Positions 34,228 through 43,208 of a stretch of 64,000 nucleotides of DNA are shown here, in pieces. The notes under the pieces were generated by a model. It saw only the letters and a list, made by a program, of their open reading frames with translations, had not been told where the DNA came from and searched no databases. Numbering within the stretch: position 1 is the stretch's first letter; every line of letters begins with the position of its first letter. The DNA is from Elusimicrobiota bacterium (GTDB taxonomy: Bacteria > Elusimicrobiota > Elusimicrobia > UBA1565 > UBA9628): assembly GCA_003151975.1 (NCBI GenBank), contig PLZD01000008.1:1-64000 (forward strand). The letters run 5' to 3'. The position numbers and the translations under genes were made by a program.

Positions 34228-34991
34228 GTCGGCAGGGAAGCGGCCTTCTGGCGCGCGATCTCGTAGAGCAGCACCGCGGCCGCGCAGGACGCGTTGAGGC
34301 TCTCCACGCCGCCGGCCGACTGCGGAATGCTGACGAGCTCGTCGCACAGCGTGCGCACGAGCTGGCGGATGCCGTAGCCCTCCGAGCCGATCACCAGGAT
34401 CAGCGGCGTGTTGAGCACGGCCGTCCAGCAGCTGGTCCCTTTGCCGTCGGCGCCGTAAATCCAGAAGCCGGCCTTCTTGGCGCGCTCGAGCGCCTGCGCG
34501 AGGTTGACGACGCGGAAAATCTTCGTCTTCTGGATGGCGCCGGCCGAGGACTGGATCGCGACCGCCGAAATCGGCGAGCTCCTGCGCTCCGGCACGATGA
34601 GCCCGGAGGCGCCGAGATTAACGGCGGAACGCGCGATAGCGCCCAGATTGTGCGGGTCCTGGATCTCGTCGAGAGCGACGAGGACCAAGCCCTTCTTCTC
34701 CTCGTCGGAAAGCGCCGCAAGATACGCGGAAAAGCCCTCGGCGACCTCGGCGGCCTCGCCGACGATCTTGACCGCGATGCCCTGGTGGCGCCCGCCGGCC
34801 ACGGCGCGGTCGAGCTCCTTGCGGGACATGTACTGAACTTTGACGCCGGAGGATTTGGCCCACTTGATGATGCCGCCGAGCGCCGGATGCTTGGCTTCGT
34901 GCTCGATCCACACCTCGCGCACGTCCTGCGGTTTGCCGCGCAGGGTTTCTTCTACGGCGTGTACGCCGCCGATCCAGCGCATGGCGCTCAT
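34224..34991 (-). CDS. rlmB: 23S rRNA 2'-O-ribose methyltransferase RlmB/TrmH family
   Basis: A 255-residue SpoU-family methyltransferase, probably for G2251 of 23S rRNA. The N-terminal substrate-binding domain starts GGVHAVEETL. The knotted catalytic domain has LDEIQDPHNLGAIARSA (motif 1 with Asn and Arg), LVIGSEGYGIRQLV and the final IPQSAGGVESLNASCAAAV. ATG 34991 overlaps the cysS stop (ATGA). RlmB next to cysS is a common arrangement in bacteria. Confidence 0.94.
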   Translation of the reverse strand: MSAMRWIGGVHAVEETLRGKPQDVREVWIEHEAKHPALGGIIKWAKSSGVKVQYMSRKELDRAVAGGRHQGIAVKIVGEAAEVAEGFSAYLAALSDEEKKGLVLVALDEIQDPHNLGAIARSAVNLGASGLIVPERRSSPISAVAIQSSAGAIQKTKIFRVVNLAQALERAKKAGFWIYGADGKGTSCWTAVLNTPLILVIGSEGYGIRQLVRTLCDELVSIPQSAGGVESLNASCAAAVLLYEIARQKAASLPT

Positions 34992-36370
34992 TTCCACCTC
35001 CACTTCTGTCCCTGCTTGCCGTCGTCTACGAGAATGCCCTTAATCTCCAGCTCCATGCGCAGCGAATCGGAAAGCTGGTAGTCCTTGTCGGCGCGCGCCT
35101 TGGCGCGGCGGTCGATGAGCTGCTGCAGCTCGGGAGTCAGCGGCTTTTGCTCCGTCACGGAAAAGAGTCCGAGCCCCAGGACCTCGTCGGCGCTTTCCAA
35201 GAACGCGCGCTTGGCGCCGGCGGGCACAGAGCTCTTCACGCAGTCCCAGACCGCGGCCAAGGCGCCGGGCATGTTGAGATCGTCCTCGAGCGCGTCGCGG
35301 AAGGCCTTCATGTGGTCGGCGCAGGCGGGCTTGAGTTCGGCGGAAGCCACGCCGGCGGCCGCGTCCTTGAGCCTCCGGCGCGACGTTTTGGAGGATTCGA
35401 GCGACTCCCAAGCAAAGTCGAGCTGCTTGCGGTAGTGCGCCGTGAAGCAGTGGTAGCGGTAGTCCAGCGGATCGATTCCTTTTTCCTGCAAATCCATCAC
35501 GCGCACGAAGCCGCCCGAGGATTTGGCCATCTTGGCCTGGTTCATCAGCAAAAACTCGCCGTGCATCCAGACGTTGGCGAAGGGCTTTCCGGTCGCCCCC
35601 TCGCTTTGCGCGATCTCGTTGGTGTGATGGATCGGGATGTGGTCGACGCCGCCGCAGTGGATATCGAAGGTCTCGCCCAGGTACTTCATCGCCATCGCCG
35701 AGCACTCGATGTGCCAGCCGGGAAAGCCCACGCCCCACGGCGACTCCCACTCCATTTGGCGCTTCGTGCCTTTCGGCGAGTATTTCCAGACGGCGAAATC
35801 GGTCGGGTGATGCTTCTCGGGGTTGGCCTCGACGCGCGCGCCGGCCATGAGGCCCTCCAAGTGCTCGGCGCCGACCAAGCGGCCGTAGTGCTTGAACTTC
35901 GCGGTATCGAAGTAGAGGCCGTCCGTGATAAGGTAAATGTAGCCTTTGTTCTCGAGCGTGCGGATCATGGCCTGCTGCTCGAGGATGTGGTCGGTCGCGC
36001 GGCGCAATTTTTCGGGAAGACGGATATTGAGCTCGGCGCAGTCTTTCAGGAAAGCGTTGGTGTAATACTCGGCGATCTGCCACGCGGTCTTGCCCTCGCG
36101 CGCGGCGCCGACTTCCATTTTGTCCTCGCCCTCGTCGGCTTGGCTCGTGAGGTGGCCGACATCGGTGATGTTCATCTCGCGCTGGACTTCGTAGCCAAGC
36201 AGCTCGAGGCTGCGGATCAAGACATCCTCGAAGACATAAGTGCGGTAGTTGCCGACGTGCTGGTAGTTGTAGACCGTCGGGCCGCAAGTGTAGATGCCGA
36301 CGCGACCGGGCGTGATCGGCTTGAACTCATCCTTGCTGCGCGTGAGCGTGTTGAACAATCTCAAAGGCAT
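34988..36370 (-). CDS. cysS: Cysteinyl-tRNA synthetase
   Basis: A 460-residue class I aminoacyl-tRNA synthetase. The HIGH motif is read as HVGNYRTY; zinc ligands include C29 (YTCGPTVYN), C in [10 protein letters not shown] and the [12 protein letters not shown] cluster; the KMSKS loop is KMAKSSG. Conserved [10 protein letters not shown] and GFPGWHIE segments are intact. Length matches the family. It is the first gene of an operon with rlmB, a CDF transporter and thiamine pyrophosphokinase. Only 26 nt separate it from the divergent rhomboid gene, so their promoters must overlap. Confidence 0.97.
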   Translation of the reverse strand: MPLRLFNTLTRSKDEFKPITPGRVGIYTCGPTVYNYQHVGNYRTYVFEDVLIRSLELLGYEVQREMNITDVGHLTSQADEGEDKMEVGAAREGKTAWQIAEYYTNAFLKDCAELNIRLPEKLRRATDHILEQQAMIRTLENKGYIYLITDGLYFDTAKFKHYGRLVGAEHLEGLMAGARVEANPEKHHPTDFAVWKYSPKGTKRQMEWESPWGVGFPGWHIECSAMAMKYLGETFDIHCGGVDHIPIHHTNEIAQSEGATGKPFANVWMHGEFLLMNQAKMAKSSGGFVRVMDLQEKGIDPLDYRYHCFTAHYRKQLDFAWESLESSKTSRRRLKDAAAGVASAELKPACADHMKAFRDALEDDLNMPGALAAVWDCVKSSVPAGAKRAFLESADEVLGLGLFSVTEQKPLTPELQQLIDRRAKARADKDYQLSDSLRMELEIKGILVDDGKQGQKWRWK

Positions 36371-36396
36371 TGCGCTATTTTAGGATAATACAGCCC

Positions 36397-37089
36397 ATGT
36401 TTCCCATACGCGACAACGTCCCAGTCAAGCGGTTCCCATTCGTCAATTGGGCGATCATCGCGGCCAACGCCTACGTCTTTTTTCGAGAACTAGCGCTTGG
36501 GGCCGACTTGGAGCCGTTCATCCGGCGCTACGGCCTCGTGCCTTTGCGCTACGCCAAGCACGGCATGCTCGCCAAGGTCGGACTTGTCAGCTACCTGACG
36601 CCGTTTTTCTCGTCGATGTTCCTGCACGCGGGCTGGATACACATCATCTCGAACATGTGGGTGCTCTACATCTTCGGCGACAACATCGAGGACCGGCTCG
36701 GCCATTTCAAATATTTGTTTTTCTACATCGCCTGCGGCTTGGCCGCGGCGGCGGCACAGGTTTGGTTCTCGTGGGGCTCGCCGGTGCCGACCATCGGCGC
36801 TTCGGGCGCGATCGCCGGCGTCATGGGCGCGTTCTTCATTTTGTATCCGTTCGCGCGCGTGGCGACGCTGATTCCCATCTTCATTTTCTTCAAGATCGTG
36901 GAAATCCCAGCCGCGATCTTCCTCGCGCTCTGGCTTTGGATTCAGTTTTATTCAGGCAATGCCGCCTTATCGGGTCACGAGACAAGCGGCGTTGCATGGT
37001 GGGCGCACATCGGCGGATTCTTATCCGGAGTGGTTCTGCTCACCGTATTTCTCGGCTCGCCGCGCGGGACGCGCTCGCGCGCTTATTGA
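36397..37089 (+). CDS. Rhomboid-family intramembrane serine protease
   Basis: A 230-residue inner-membrane protein with six or seven hydrophobic helices. Rhomboid marks: FLHAGWIHIISNMWVLYIFG (loop 1 and helix 2), the catalytic Ser in TIGASGAIAGVMG and the catalytic His in WWAHIGGFLSG. Both catalytic residues are present. Such enzymes cut single-pass membrane proteins within the bilayer; the substrate is unknown. ATG 36397 is chosen over 36370 because the latter overlaps cysS start. The 3' end overlaps the alginate lyase-like gene by 7 nt. Confidence 0.93.
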   Translation: MFPIRDNVPVKRFPFVNWAIIAANAYVFFRELALGADLEPFIRRYGLVPLRYAKHGMLAKVGLVSYLTPFFSSMFLHAGWIHIISNMWVLYIFGDNIEDRLGHFKYLFFYIACGLAAAAAQVWFSWGSPVPTIGASGAIAGVMGAFFILYPFARVATLIPIFIFFKIVEIPAAIFLALWLWIQFYSGNAALSGHETSGVAWWAHIGGFLSGVVLLTVFLGSPRGTRSRAY

Positions 37090-38147
37090 TCGCCGAGCGC
37101 CGCGGCCTCGAGCTTGAGCATCGGATCGTAATACTCGTCGACGGCGCTCTGACTCCACGGCCGGATGCCGGGAAACGCGGCGCGCGCCAGGCGCAGCAGA
37201 GGCCGCGCGTTCTCCGGCTTCCACGGCGCGTTCTGGTACTCGGCCAGGCCCGCCTCCCGGCGCTTGATGTCAAAGGGCACCTTCGAATTTACGAACTCGA
37301 CGTGTCGCTCCTTGCCGGTGAAAAAAGGCTCCAGAAAATCGAGCCCCTTTTCAACCAAAGCCAGGTCCGCGTCCGAGAAAAAGCCCGACGGCATGAAGGC
37401 CGCCATCGTGGCGAAGGCCTGCAGGTCGTAGACGTGATAGTGCAGGGCGTCGCGGCCGTAAAAATCGATCGAGGCGCCGTTGGGCATCAGATTGTGCTGC
37501 AAATGGCCGCGCACCAATTCGCGGCTCGAGGACATCAGCTCCCGGTCGGCCAGGACGACCGAGGTCAGCGACCGGACGCACAACCGCCACGTCCCCCAGT
37601 TGTTGTAAAAGCGTCCGTCGGTGGGCTTCAGGCTGGAGTAGAACTGGTCGCCCGCGGCGATCAGCGTCCGTCCGAACGCTTCCATGACCTTCTCATCATG
37701 CGGAGTCAGCAGCGGCTTCATGATGTCCCACGCCTGGATCAAGGGGATGAGCTCGTTTTCGTTGATCGGGTTGCCGTCCGGCTTGTAGACGCGCGCCCAC
37801 GCGAGCAAGCCTTGCGTCGCAGCGCTTCGACAGGCGGCGCCCCCGGTCAGCCGCGCGCAGACCGCGAGCTTGAGGACCGTCGGGATCTCTTTGGTCGCGG
37901 CGCGCGACTCGGCGACGCCGGGCTCGGTCGCAAGCTTCCCCTCGCTCAATATCCATTCCACGGCGACGAATTTCTTATTGGAGGATTGTTTGGCGCGCTC
38001 GATGACCTGCGCCCGGTATCTCGTCACCGCCGGAGCGGCCGGGCCGGTCGCGAAGAGAGTTCCCCATCGCAGGCCGCTTTGCGCGTTGGCCGCCGCTTGG
38101 GCGACGGTCAAGGCCAGCAGTCCGATGGCGCATCTCGCGAGAGGAAT
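37083..38147 (-). CDS. Exported alginate lyase-like protein, probable ATT start
   Basis: A protein of about 354 residues resembling the alginate-lyase (PL5-type) alpha/alpha toroid. NNWGTWRL and DALHYHVYDLQ contain the Asn, His and Tyr residues expected in that active site. The first conventional start (TTG 38111) falls inside the hydrophobic core of a signal peptide. Extending upstream in frame gives PLARCAIGLLALTVAQA with an ATT at 38147 exactly 6 nt after AGGAG, and a stop just before. ATT is rare, so a sequence error or a one-base deletion is also possible. A polysaccharide substrate containing uronic acids is inferred. Confidence 0.7.
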   Translation of the reverse strand: MPLARCAIGLLALTVAQAAANAQSGLRWGTLFATGPAAPAVTRYRAQVIERAKQSSNKKFVAVEWILSEGKLATEPGVAESRAATKEIPTVLKLAVCARLTGGAACRSAATQGLLAWARVYKPDGNPINENELIPLIQAWDIMKPLLTPHDEKVMEAFGRTLIAAGDQFYSSLKPTDGRFYNNWGTWRLCVRSLTSVVLADRELMSSSRELVRGHLQHNLMPNGASIDFYGRDALHYHVYDLQAFATMAAFMPSGFFSDADLALVEKGLDFLEPFFTGKERHVEFVNSKVPFDIKRREAGLAEYQNAPWKPENARPLLRLARAAFPGIRPWSQSAVDEYYDPMLKLEAAALGDQ

Positions 38148-38167
38148 TGTCGTCTCCTATTCAGGAA

Positions 38168-38719
38168 CTACTGGCACGCAGGGTAGACCTTCTTGCAGGC
38201 GTCGAGCGTGATCATTCCGATGTTCTTGCAGTCGTGCGCCTTGCGGCGCTCGAGGCCGCAGCTCTTGACGCAGCTCGCCAGCGTTCCGCAGAAGCCGGGG
38301 AAGGAATTGCAGACGGCGCATTTGGGATCGGCCGCCTTGCAGGCCGGATCGATCGCCTTGCAGTCTGCCTCGCTGATCTTGCCGGCCCGGAAGCAGTTCT
38401 CGGCCAGCGCGGGCGGCCGGCCGCACTCGCTCACGCATTTGGCGGCGATGCCGCACGACAACGGGAAGGCGTCGCAGCTGTCGCAGGGATCGACGCATTT
38501 ATCGTAGAGCTTGTCGCAATGGGCCTTGGTGATCTTCGCGGCCTGGTAGCACTTCTTGGCCTCGCGGGCGGGCGTCTTACACTCCTTGACGCACGCGTCG
38601 ATGACGCGGCAGGAGGCCGGGAAGGCCTTGCACTTGGAGCAGTCGGGGGCATCATCGGCGGCCGCGGCGGCCATCGACAGCAGCGCGGCGCACAGCGCGA
38701 GGAAAAATAAATTTTTCAT
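38168..38719 (-). CDS. Secreted triple-repeat cysteine-rich protein
   Basis: A 183-residue protein with a signal peptide (MKNLFFLALCAALLSMAAAA) and three tandem repeats of about 48 residues. Each repeat has eight cysteines in the same order: C-x2-C-x2-FP-x2-C, then CV-x2-C, a later Cys, an Ile, and two more Cys ending in YDKC, DPAC or YPAC. The total of 24 cysteines should form disulfides in an oxidising compartment. I do not recognise the repeat. The neighbour downstream is the alginate lyase-like protein, 20 nt away. Confidence 0.85.
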   Translation of the reverse strand: MKNLFFLALCAALLSMAAAAADDAPDCSKCKAFPASCRVIDACVKECKTPAREAKKCYQAAKITKAHCDKLYDKCVDPCDSCDAFPLSCGIAAKCVSECGRPPALAENCFRAGKISEADCKAIDPACKAADPKCAVCNSFPGFCGTLASCVKSCGLERRKAHDCKNIGMITLDACKKVYPACQ

Positions 38720-38766
38720 GCTCCAACGGAATTGTAGCACACGGCTCGACAGAAAGAATCTCCCGC

Positions 38767-40284
38767 CTATTTAAACCGCGCGACGTCGCCCGTCGTCACG
38801 CCTTCCAAGACCGGGGTTTGGTCGCGATTCTGCAGGCTCGCCGCATCTTGTACCTTGGGCTTCAAATAATCATAAAGCCCTTTCACGGTGACCGCGCCGG
38901 AGTCGTCCTGAGCCGCGCCGTCGAGCCCCTTGAGAAAATAGTAAGTGAAAATCCCATGGCCTTGCTCCCGCAGAGTCGCCGTGATCTCTTTCGACGAGGC
39001 GGCGGCGAAGAGCGTCAGCTTTCCGCCAGGCGCCACGGACGCATCGATCTGAGTGACCAGAGGCCGGGCACCCTCCGCCAGCACGGAGCGTCCGCCTGCG
39101 CCCGAGAAGCAGGAGTCCAGCACGACGAGAACCTGCTTGGCTCGCAGCTTGCCCAGGCTCGCGTAGAGCTTCTTGACCGGGTAGCCGGTCTTGTTCAGGA
39201 AATTTGGATCGCCGTCAAAGGGGACGAGATAGGCCTGGTTCGACTGCGGATCAGGCGCGCCGTGGCCTGAGAAATAGAAAATCACGCGGCTGTCCTCCTT
39301 TACGTTGCGCGGCAGCCAGTCCTCAATATAGGCCTCGAGGCTCGACTTTGAGGCGCGCGGTCCGAGCAGGAGCTTGATGTTGCGCGGCGGCGTTCCCAAG
39401 GCGGCCACATGCTCCCTGACGGCGCGCGCGTCGTGCTCGGCGAACTGCGCTTCGGGCAGGTCGTTGGAATACTTTTCGACGCCCACGATGACGGCGAAAT
39501 CGTCGGGATGCTCGGGATGGTGATGCTGCGGAGTGTCAACGTCGGAGCGCGGCTCCGGGCGGCGTCCGCGCGCGGGAACTGGTTCCTCGCCTTCCGCCGC
39601 GCCGCCAGCAGGCGGATTGGCGGGGTTGGCGTTGAATCCGTTCGAAAGGACCCGCATCTGGGCTGCGAGCGCCTGCATTTGCGCTGCGACGGCAGGATTG
39701 GCGCCCGGGCCCGAAACGACCGTCGTGACATTCTGGCCGTTCTGCGCGGCCAATTGATTGAGATATTGAGCGATCGCGGGACGCCCGTAGGCGTTGGCGA
39801 CGTCGGCCGCCGTCCCGCCGTTGTTGTTTCTGGCCGAGAGGTCGGCCCCCTTGTCGAGCAGGAGCTTGACCATCTCCAAGTTTCCCGTGCTTGCCGCGTT
39901 CGCCAGCGGCGTCCCGCCGATGTCGGTCGTTCGGATATTGACCTCGGCACCGTGCTCGAGCAGATACCTGACGACGTCCATATGACCGTAGAAGGTGGCC
40001 TGCATCAAAGGCGTCGCGCGAACCCGGTCCGCGACGTTGACATTGGCGCCGCGCTCGACCAAGAGCCTGACGGTATCGAGATGGCCGAACTGCGCGGCGT
40101 AGAACAAGGGAGGCATCGACCAAGTCGAGTTATCTCCGACGTCGATCCGGGCGCCCTTATCGAGCATCGCTTTGACCTGCTGGTTGTCGCCCTGCGCGGC
40201 GGACAAGCTCAGCGAGGCGCAGCCGGACAGCGCCGGCAGAAGGCATGCTAATGCGATGATGGAGAGCAGTTTCTGGCGAATCAT
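38767..40284 (-). CDS. Lipoprotein with ankyrin repeats and caspase-like peptidase domain
   Basis: A 505-residue predicted lipoprotein: signal peptide with lipobox LSGC (C22), about four ankyrin repeats (40-190, for example TPLMQATFYGHMDVVRYLLE), a Pro/Ala linker, then a C14 caspase/metacaspase-like domain. The catalytic dyad is present as H341 in YFSGHGAPD and C392 in LDSCFSGAGG. Bacterial homologues usually cut after Arg or Lys. Membrane anchoring outside the cytoplasm, with an ankyrin platform, is unusual. The only promoter element seen is TATGAT near 40298. Partner proteins are unknown. Confidence 0.93.
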   Translation of the reverse strand: MIRQKLLSIIALACLLPALSGCASLSLSAAQGDNQQVKAMLDKGARIDVGDNSTWSMPPLFYAAQFGHLDTVRLLVERGANVNVADRVRATPLMQATFYGHMDVVRYLLEHGAEVNIRTTDIGGTPLANAASTGNLEMVKLLLDKGADLSARNNNGGTAADVANAYGRPAIAQYLNQLAAQNGQNVTTVVSGPGANPAVAAQMQALAAQMRVLSNGFNANPANPPAGGAAEGEEPVPARGRRPEPRSDVDTPQHHHPEHPDDFAVIVGVEKYSNDLPEAQFAEHDARAVREHVAALGTPPRNIKLLLGPRASKSSLEAYIEDWLPRNVKEDSRVIFYFSGHGAPDPQSNQAYLVPFDGDPNFLNKTGYPVKKLYASLGKLRAKQVLVVLDSCFSGAGGRSVLAEGARPLVTQIDASVAPGGKLTLFAAASSKEITATLREQGHGIFTYYFLKGLDGAAQDDSGAVTVKGLYDYLKPKVQDAASLQNRDQTPVLEGVTTGDVARFK

Positions 40285-40328
40285 CGGGAGCTTGTGAAAT
40301 CATACCATTCCCCGCGTGAACTTTTGGA

Positions 40329-40358
40329 TTGAACAAACCCGACCAATATCGCTAAACT
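40329..40358 (+). promoter_or_regulatory. Promoter of the SDR gene
   Basis: TTGAAC (40329-40334), 18 nt, TAAACT (40353-40358). It ends 7 nt before the ATG at 40366, predicting a leaderless transcript. Confidence 0.55.
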
Positions 40359-40365
40359 TGGAAAC

Positions 40366-41139
40366 ATGAACCTCTCCAAGAACACGATCCTGATCACGGG
40401 CGGCGCGGCCGGCATCGGCTTCGAGCTCGCGCGCCAACTCTGCCGCCGCGGCAACAAGGTCATCATCACGGGCCGCGACCAGGCCAAGCTCGACTCCGCC
40501 CTGACCCAACTGCCGGACGTCACCATCATCAAGAGCGACGCCGGCGAGATCCGCGACATCGAGACGCTCCATCAACGCATCGTGCGCGACTTCCCCGAGC
40601 TCAACGTCCTCATCAACAACGCGGGCATCATGCGCGACATCAACTTTCATAAAGACGAACGCTCTCTGGAAGATCTCACGCGCGAGATCGAGATCAACCT
40701 CTGCGGCCCGATCCGTCTGACCAAGAAATTCCTGCCTCAGCTCAAAGCCCGGCCCGAAGCCGCCATCGTCAACGTCTCGTCAGGCCTGGCCTTCGTGCCG
40801 CTGCCGATCTCGCCGATTTACTGCGCGACCAAGGCCGCCTTGCATTCCTTCACGCAGTCCCTGCGCGTCCAGCTTAAGAACACGAAAGTCAAAGTCTTCG
40901 AGCTCGCGCCGCCCGCGACCGACACGCCCCTGCTGCGCCATGGCAACCCCAGCGACCTCAAAGGCGTCTCGATCATGAGCGTCGAGGCGATGGTCACGGC
41001 CGCCATGAAAGGCTTCGAGAAAGATAATTTCGAAATCCGCCCGGGCCAAGCCAATCAGCTCAAGTTCATGAGCCGTCTGGCGCCCGAGTTTATCCTCAAG
41101 CAGCTCAGCCGCTCGGTGGACCGGATGCTCGCCTCGTGA
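40366..41139 (+). CDS. Short-chain dehydrogenase/reductase (DltE-like)
   Basis: A 257-residue NAD(P)-dependent oxidoreductase. The Rossmann motif is TGGAAGIG, the structural motif is NNAG (LINNAGIM), and the catalytic set is Ser (NVSSGLAF), Tyr and Lys (YCATK). Length is normal. It resembles the group annotated as DltE-like or general SDR; the substrate cannot be inferred. Its stop overlaps the GTG of the next gene, a small secreted protein. Confidence 0.92.
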   Translation: MNLSKNTILITGGAAGIGFELARQLCRRGNKVIITGRDQAKLDSALTQLPDVTIIKSDAGEIRDIETLHQRIVRDFPELNVLINNAGIMRDINFHKDERSLEDLTREIEINLCGPIRLTKKFLPQLKARPEAAIVNVSSGLAFVPLPISPIYCATKAALHSFTQSLRVQLKNTKVKVFELAPPATDTPLLRHGNPSDLKGVSIMSVEAMVTAAMKGFEKDNFEIRPGQANQLKFMSRLAPEFILKQLSRSVDRMLAS

Positions 41140-41603
41140 GGCTGCTGTTGTTGGCGCTGTTGACGGGTTCCGCGCTCGCCAAAGAGTCGGGCCTGTTCAT
41201 TCTGCGCGACAGCTTCGAGCACTGCAAGAAGATCGCTTATCTCACGCCCAAGGGCGACGAGCGCTTCGAGGGTGAAAAAGACTTCGACGCCGAGCCGATG
41301 GAGTCGGGCCCCACCAACGCCATCGAATTGGACTTCTTCAACGAGAAGCTCGCCAAGATCGTCATGACCTTCAAGCCCGAGTACTCGACGAAGGCCCAGT
41401 GGAAGGCGATGATCGACGCGCGCCGCCGTCTGCACGACAGCCTGGATCTCTGCGACCTGCGCAACAACGAGTGCTACGAGTGGACCGACGGCGACTCGGC
41501 CGAACGGCTGATGTACTACCCCGACAAGCCCGCGATCACGACGATGATCATCGACCGGGCCCCCTACAAAAAAGCCGTCTCCAAGAAGAAAAAGCGCGCC
41601 TAA
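41136..41603 (+). CDS. Small secreted hypothetical protein
   Basis: A 155-residue protein translated from the GTG that overlaps the SDR stop. It has a short signal peptide (RLLLLALLTGSALA) and an acidic, mixed alpha/beta body with three Cys (EHCKK, DLCDLRNNEC) that could form one disulfide. The C-terminus is a Lys-rich tail (KKAVSKKKKRA). No family is recognised. Confidence 0.75.
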   Translation: MRLLLLALLTGSALAKESGLFILRDSFEHCKKIAYLTPKGDERFEGEKDFDAEPMESGPTNAIELDFFNEKLAKIVMTFKPEYSTKAQWKAMIDARRRLHDSLDLCDLRNNECYEWTDGDSAERLMYYPDKPAITTMIIDRAPYKKAVSKKKKRA

Positions 41604-41649
41604 ACTCCGGCGCGCATATGGCATAATCGGGCATCGGAGGATCGATTCC

Positions 41650-42876
41650 ATGAAAACCCTTTTCTTGCTCGCTTTCCTCGTCCGCCCCGCCTGCGCCGTC
41701 GATTTGCAGACGATCTATTTCAGCGCCGGATGGGCCAAAACCACGAATGAGGCGCCACCCGCACCCGCGGCCAAACCCTCTCAGCCGACGCAGAAGCCCG
41801 TCGGCGACCTGCACAATCCCGTCGCGCACATGGACATCACGGTCAAGGCGTATCAAATTTACGCCGCGCGCTTCGGCGGCGGGGAGCTTGCGCAATTCAT
41901 CGGCACCGTCGACGGCGAAAATCCCGCGGCCGAGGACGACGGCAATGTCGTGGCGGGCTCGTACGATGAAGACAAGTCGTTCAAGAATCCCTTCAACGAG
42001 ATGCTTCCGATGGAGCGCCACTTCTGGGACATCCGCGGCGGCCTGCACGCAGGCTGGCAAGGCCACGACAGCTCGGTCAACCGCGCGCACAAGTATTGGT
42101 CGGGCGGCTACGGCGTCGAGGGCGACTTCGACTCGGACTGGGAGAAGAAAGGCGTCAAGGACGAGGGCGTCATCGGCGCGTATAAAAAGGGCGACAAGGC
42201 CAAGGCGTACTGGTACCTCGGGCATGTCGCGCATTTGGTCGAGGATCTTTGTGTGCCCGCCCACGCTCTGCTGTTCACGCATGTGGGCGAGGGCACCGAC
42301 ATGTACGAGACCTACATGAAGCACCATTTCGGCGAGTGGTCGCCGGCCGCGAACTCGCCGGTCGACTCGTATGACTCGCTTTTGGATTTGTTCAGCAAGA
42401 CGGCGGTGGTCACCAACCAATTCGATGCAGGCCACGGCCCGGGCGACGAAGGCGTCGACGGCGAGAAGGACCGCGGCGCGCGCCGCGCCGGTGGATTTAC
42501 GGAAGACCAACTCAAGGAAGAGGGCCGGACCCTGATGCCGCTGGCCTACAACCGCGTCGCTTCGTTGTTCCTGTTCTTCTTCAAGCAGATCGACAAACAG
42601 CCGCCGAAGGTGACGCTGCTGATGCCCGCGTCGCTTGGCAACGAGATCACGCTGGACGCGGCCGCGACCGACACGCAGAGCGGCGTCGACCGGCAGGGCT
42701 TCCGCTTCGAGGTGCTCGAGGCCGGGCGCTGGACGGCGATTTCTTCCGCGCGCTTTGTCGGCGTGCCGGGACGGAGTTACTCGTTCCGGGTCTGGGCGCG
42801 CGACGCCGTCGGCAATACCGCGGTCTCGAAGACTAAGACTTGGCGCGCGGGCTCGCCAGCCGTCGCCAGCCGCTAA
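41650..42876 (+). CDS. Exported phospholipase C/S1-P1 nuclease-like protein
   Basis: A 408-residue exported protein (signal peptide to about VRPACA, residue 16). The central part resembles zinc-dependent phospholipase C and S1/P1 nuclease: AYWYLGHVAHLVEDLCVPAHA spans the helix that supplies His, Asp/Glu and His zinc ligands, with more His upstream (VAHMDITVKAY, RHFWDIRGGLHAGWQ). The C-terminal 90 residues form a separate beta-rich, Ig-like domain ending in DAVGNTAVSKTKTW. Substrate is uncertain: phospholipid or nucleic acid. A Pro-rich linker follows the signal. Confidence 0.75.
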   Translation: MKTLFLLAFLVRPACAVDLQTIYFSAGWAKTTNEAPPAPAAKPSQPTQKPVGDLHNPVAHMDITVKAYQIYAARFGGGELAQFIGTVDGENPAAEDDGNVVAGSYDEDKSFKNPFNEMLPMERHFWDIRGGLHAGWQGHDSSVNRAHKYWSGGYGVEGDFDSDWEKKGVKDEGVIGAYKKGDKAKAYWYLGHVAHLVEDLCVPAHALLFTHVGEGTDMYETYMKHHFGEWSPAANSPVDSYDSLLDLFSKTAVVTNQFDAGHGPGDEGVDGEKDRGARRAGGFTEDQLKEEGRTLMPLAYNRVASLFLFFFKQIDKQPPKVTLLMPASLGNEITLDAAATDTQSGVDRQGFRFEVLEAGRWTAISSARFVGVPGRSYSFRVWARDAVGNTAVSKTKTWRAGSPAVASR

Positions 42877-43197
42877 CGCGGAGAATCTGCTTCAAGCTCG
42901 CCGCTTCCTTTATATTGTGCTCGGCGGGAAGCTTAAATTGATATACGGACCGGCCCGCTGTATATCAAAAACCGGCCGACGCGTTTGCTATTGAAATAAA
43001 TCTTTCGAGGACTTACACTTCTTAAAGATTCGAGCGCGTTGGCGAAATCGCCGGAATCATGATATGCCGCCCCAGCGTGCAGTGTTTGCAGCTTCGGATA
43101 TTGGCGGATTTTTCGTGAAATAGAAGTTGGCGTAAGGGGAATTCGCTAAGCAGTATTTCAGCGGATTCCGTAGTTATGCTGACCAGTATAATCATAA
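42877..43197. other. Non-coding stretch at the start of the cassette region
   Basis: There is no gene here. The base composition drops relative to the flanks. A short inverted repeat (TTGATATAC at 42938-42946 and its complement at 42960-42968) lies just behind the phospholipase-like gene. A promoter-like sequence follows at 42991-43019. No integrase remnant could be read in any frame. Confidence 0.6.
42991..43019 (+). promoter_or_regulatory. Candidate cassette promoter (Pc-like)
   Basis: TTGAAA (42991-42996), 17 nt, TACACT (43014-43019), directed into the cassettes. A promoter at this place would play the role of an integron Pc. Confidence 0.5.
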
Positions 43198-43204
43198 GTT
43201 AGAC
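43198..43204 (+). other. Integron-type core recombination site
   Basis: GTTAGAC fits the core GTTRRRY and marks the 5' boundary of the first cassette. The sequence upstream (CATAAGTTAGAC) resembles the 3' end of attI sites more than a full attC. Confidence 0.6.
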
Positions 43205-43208
43205 TGCC

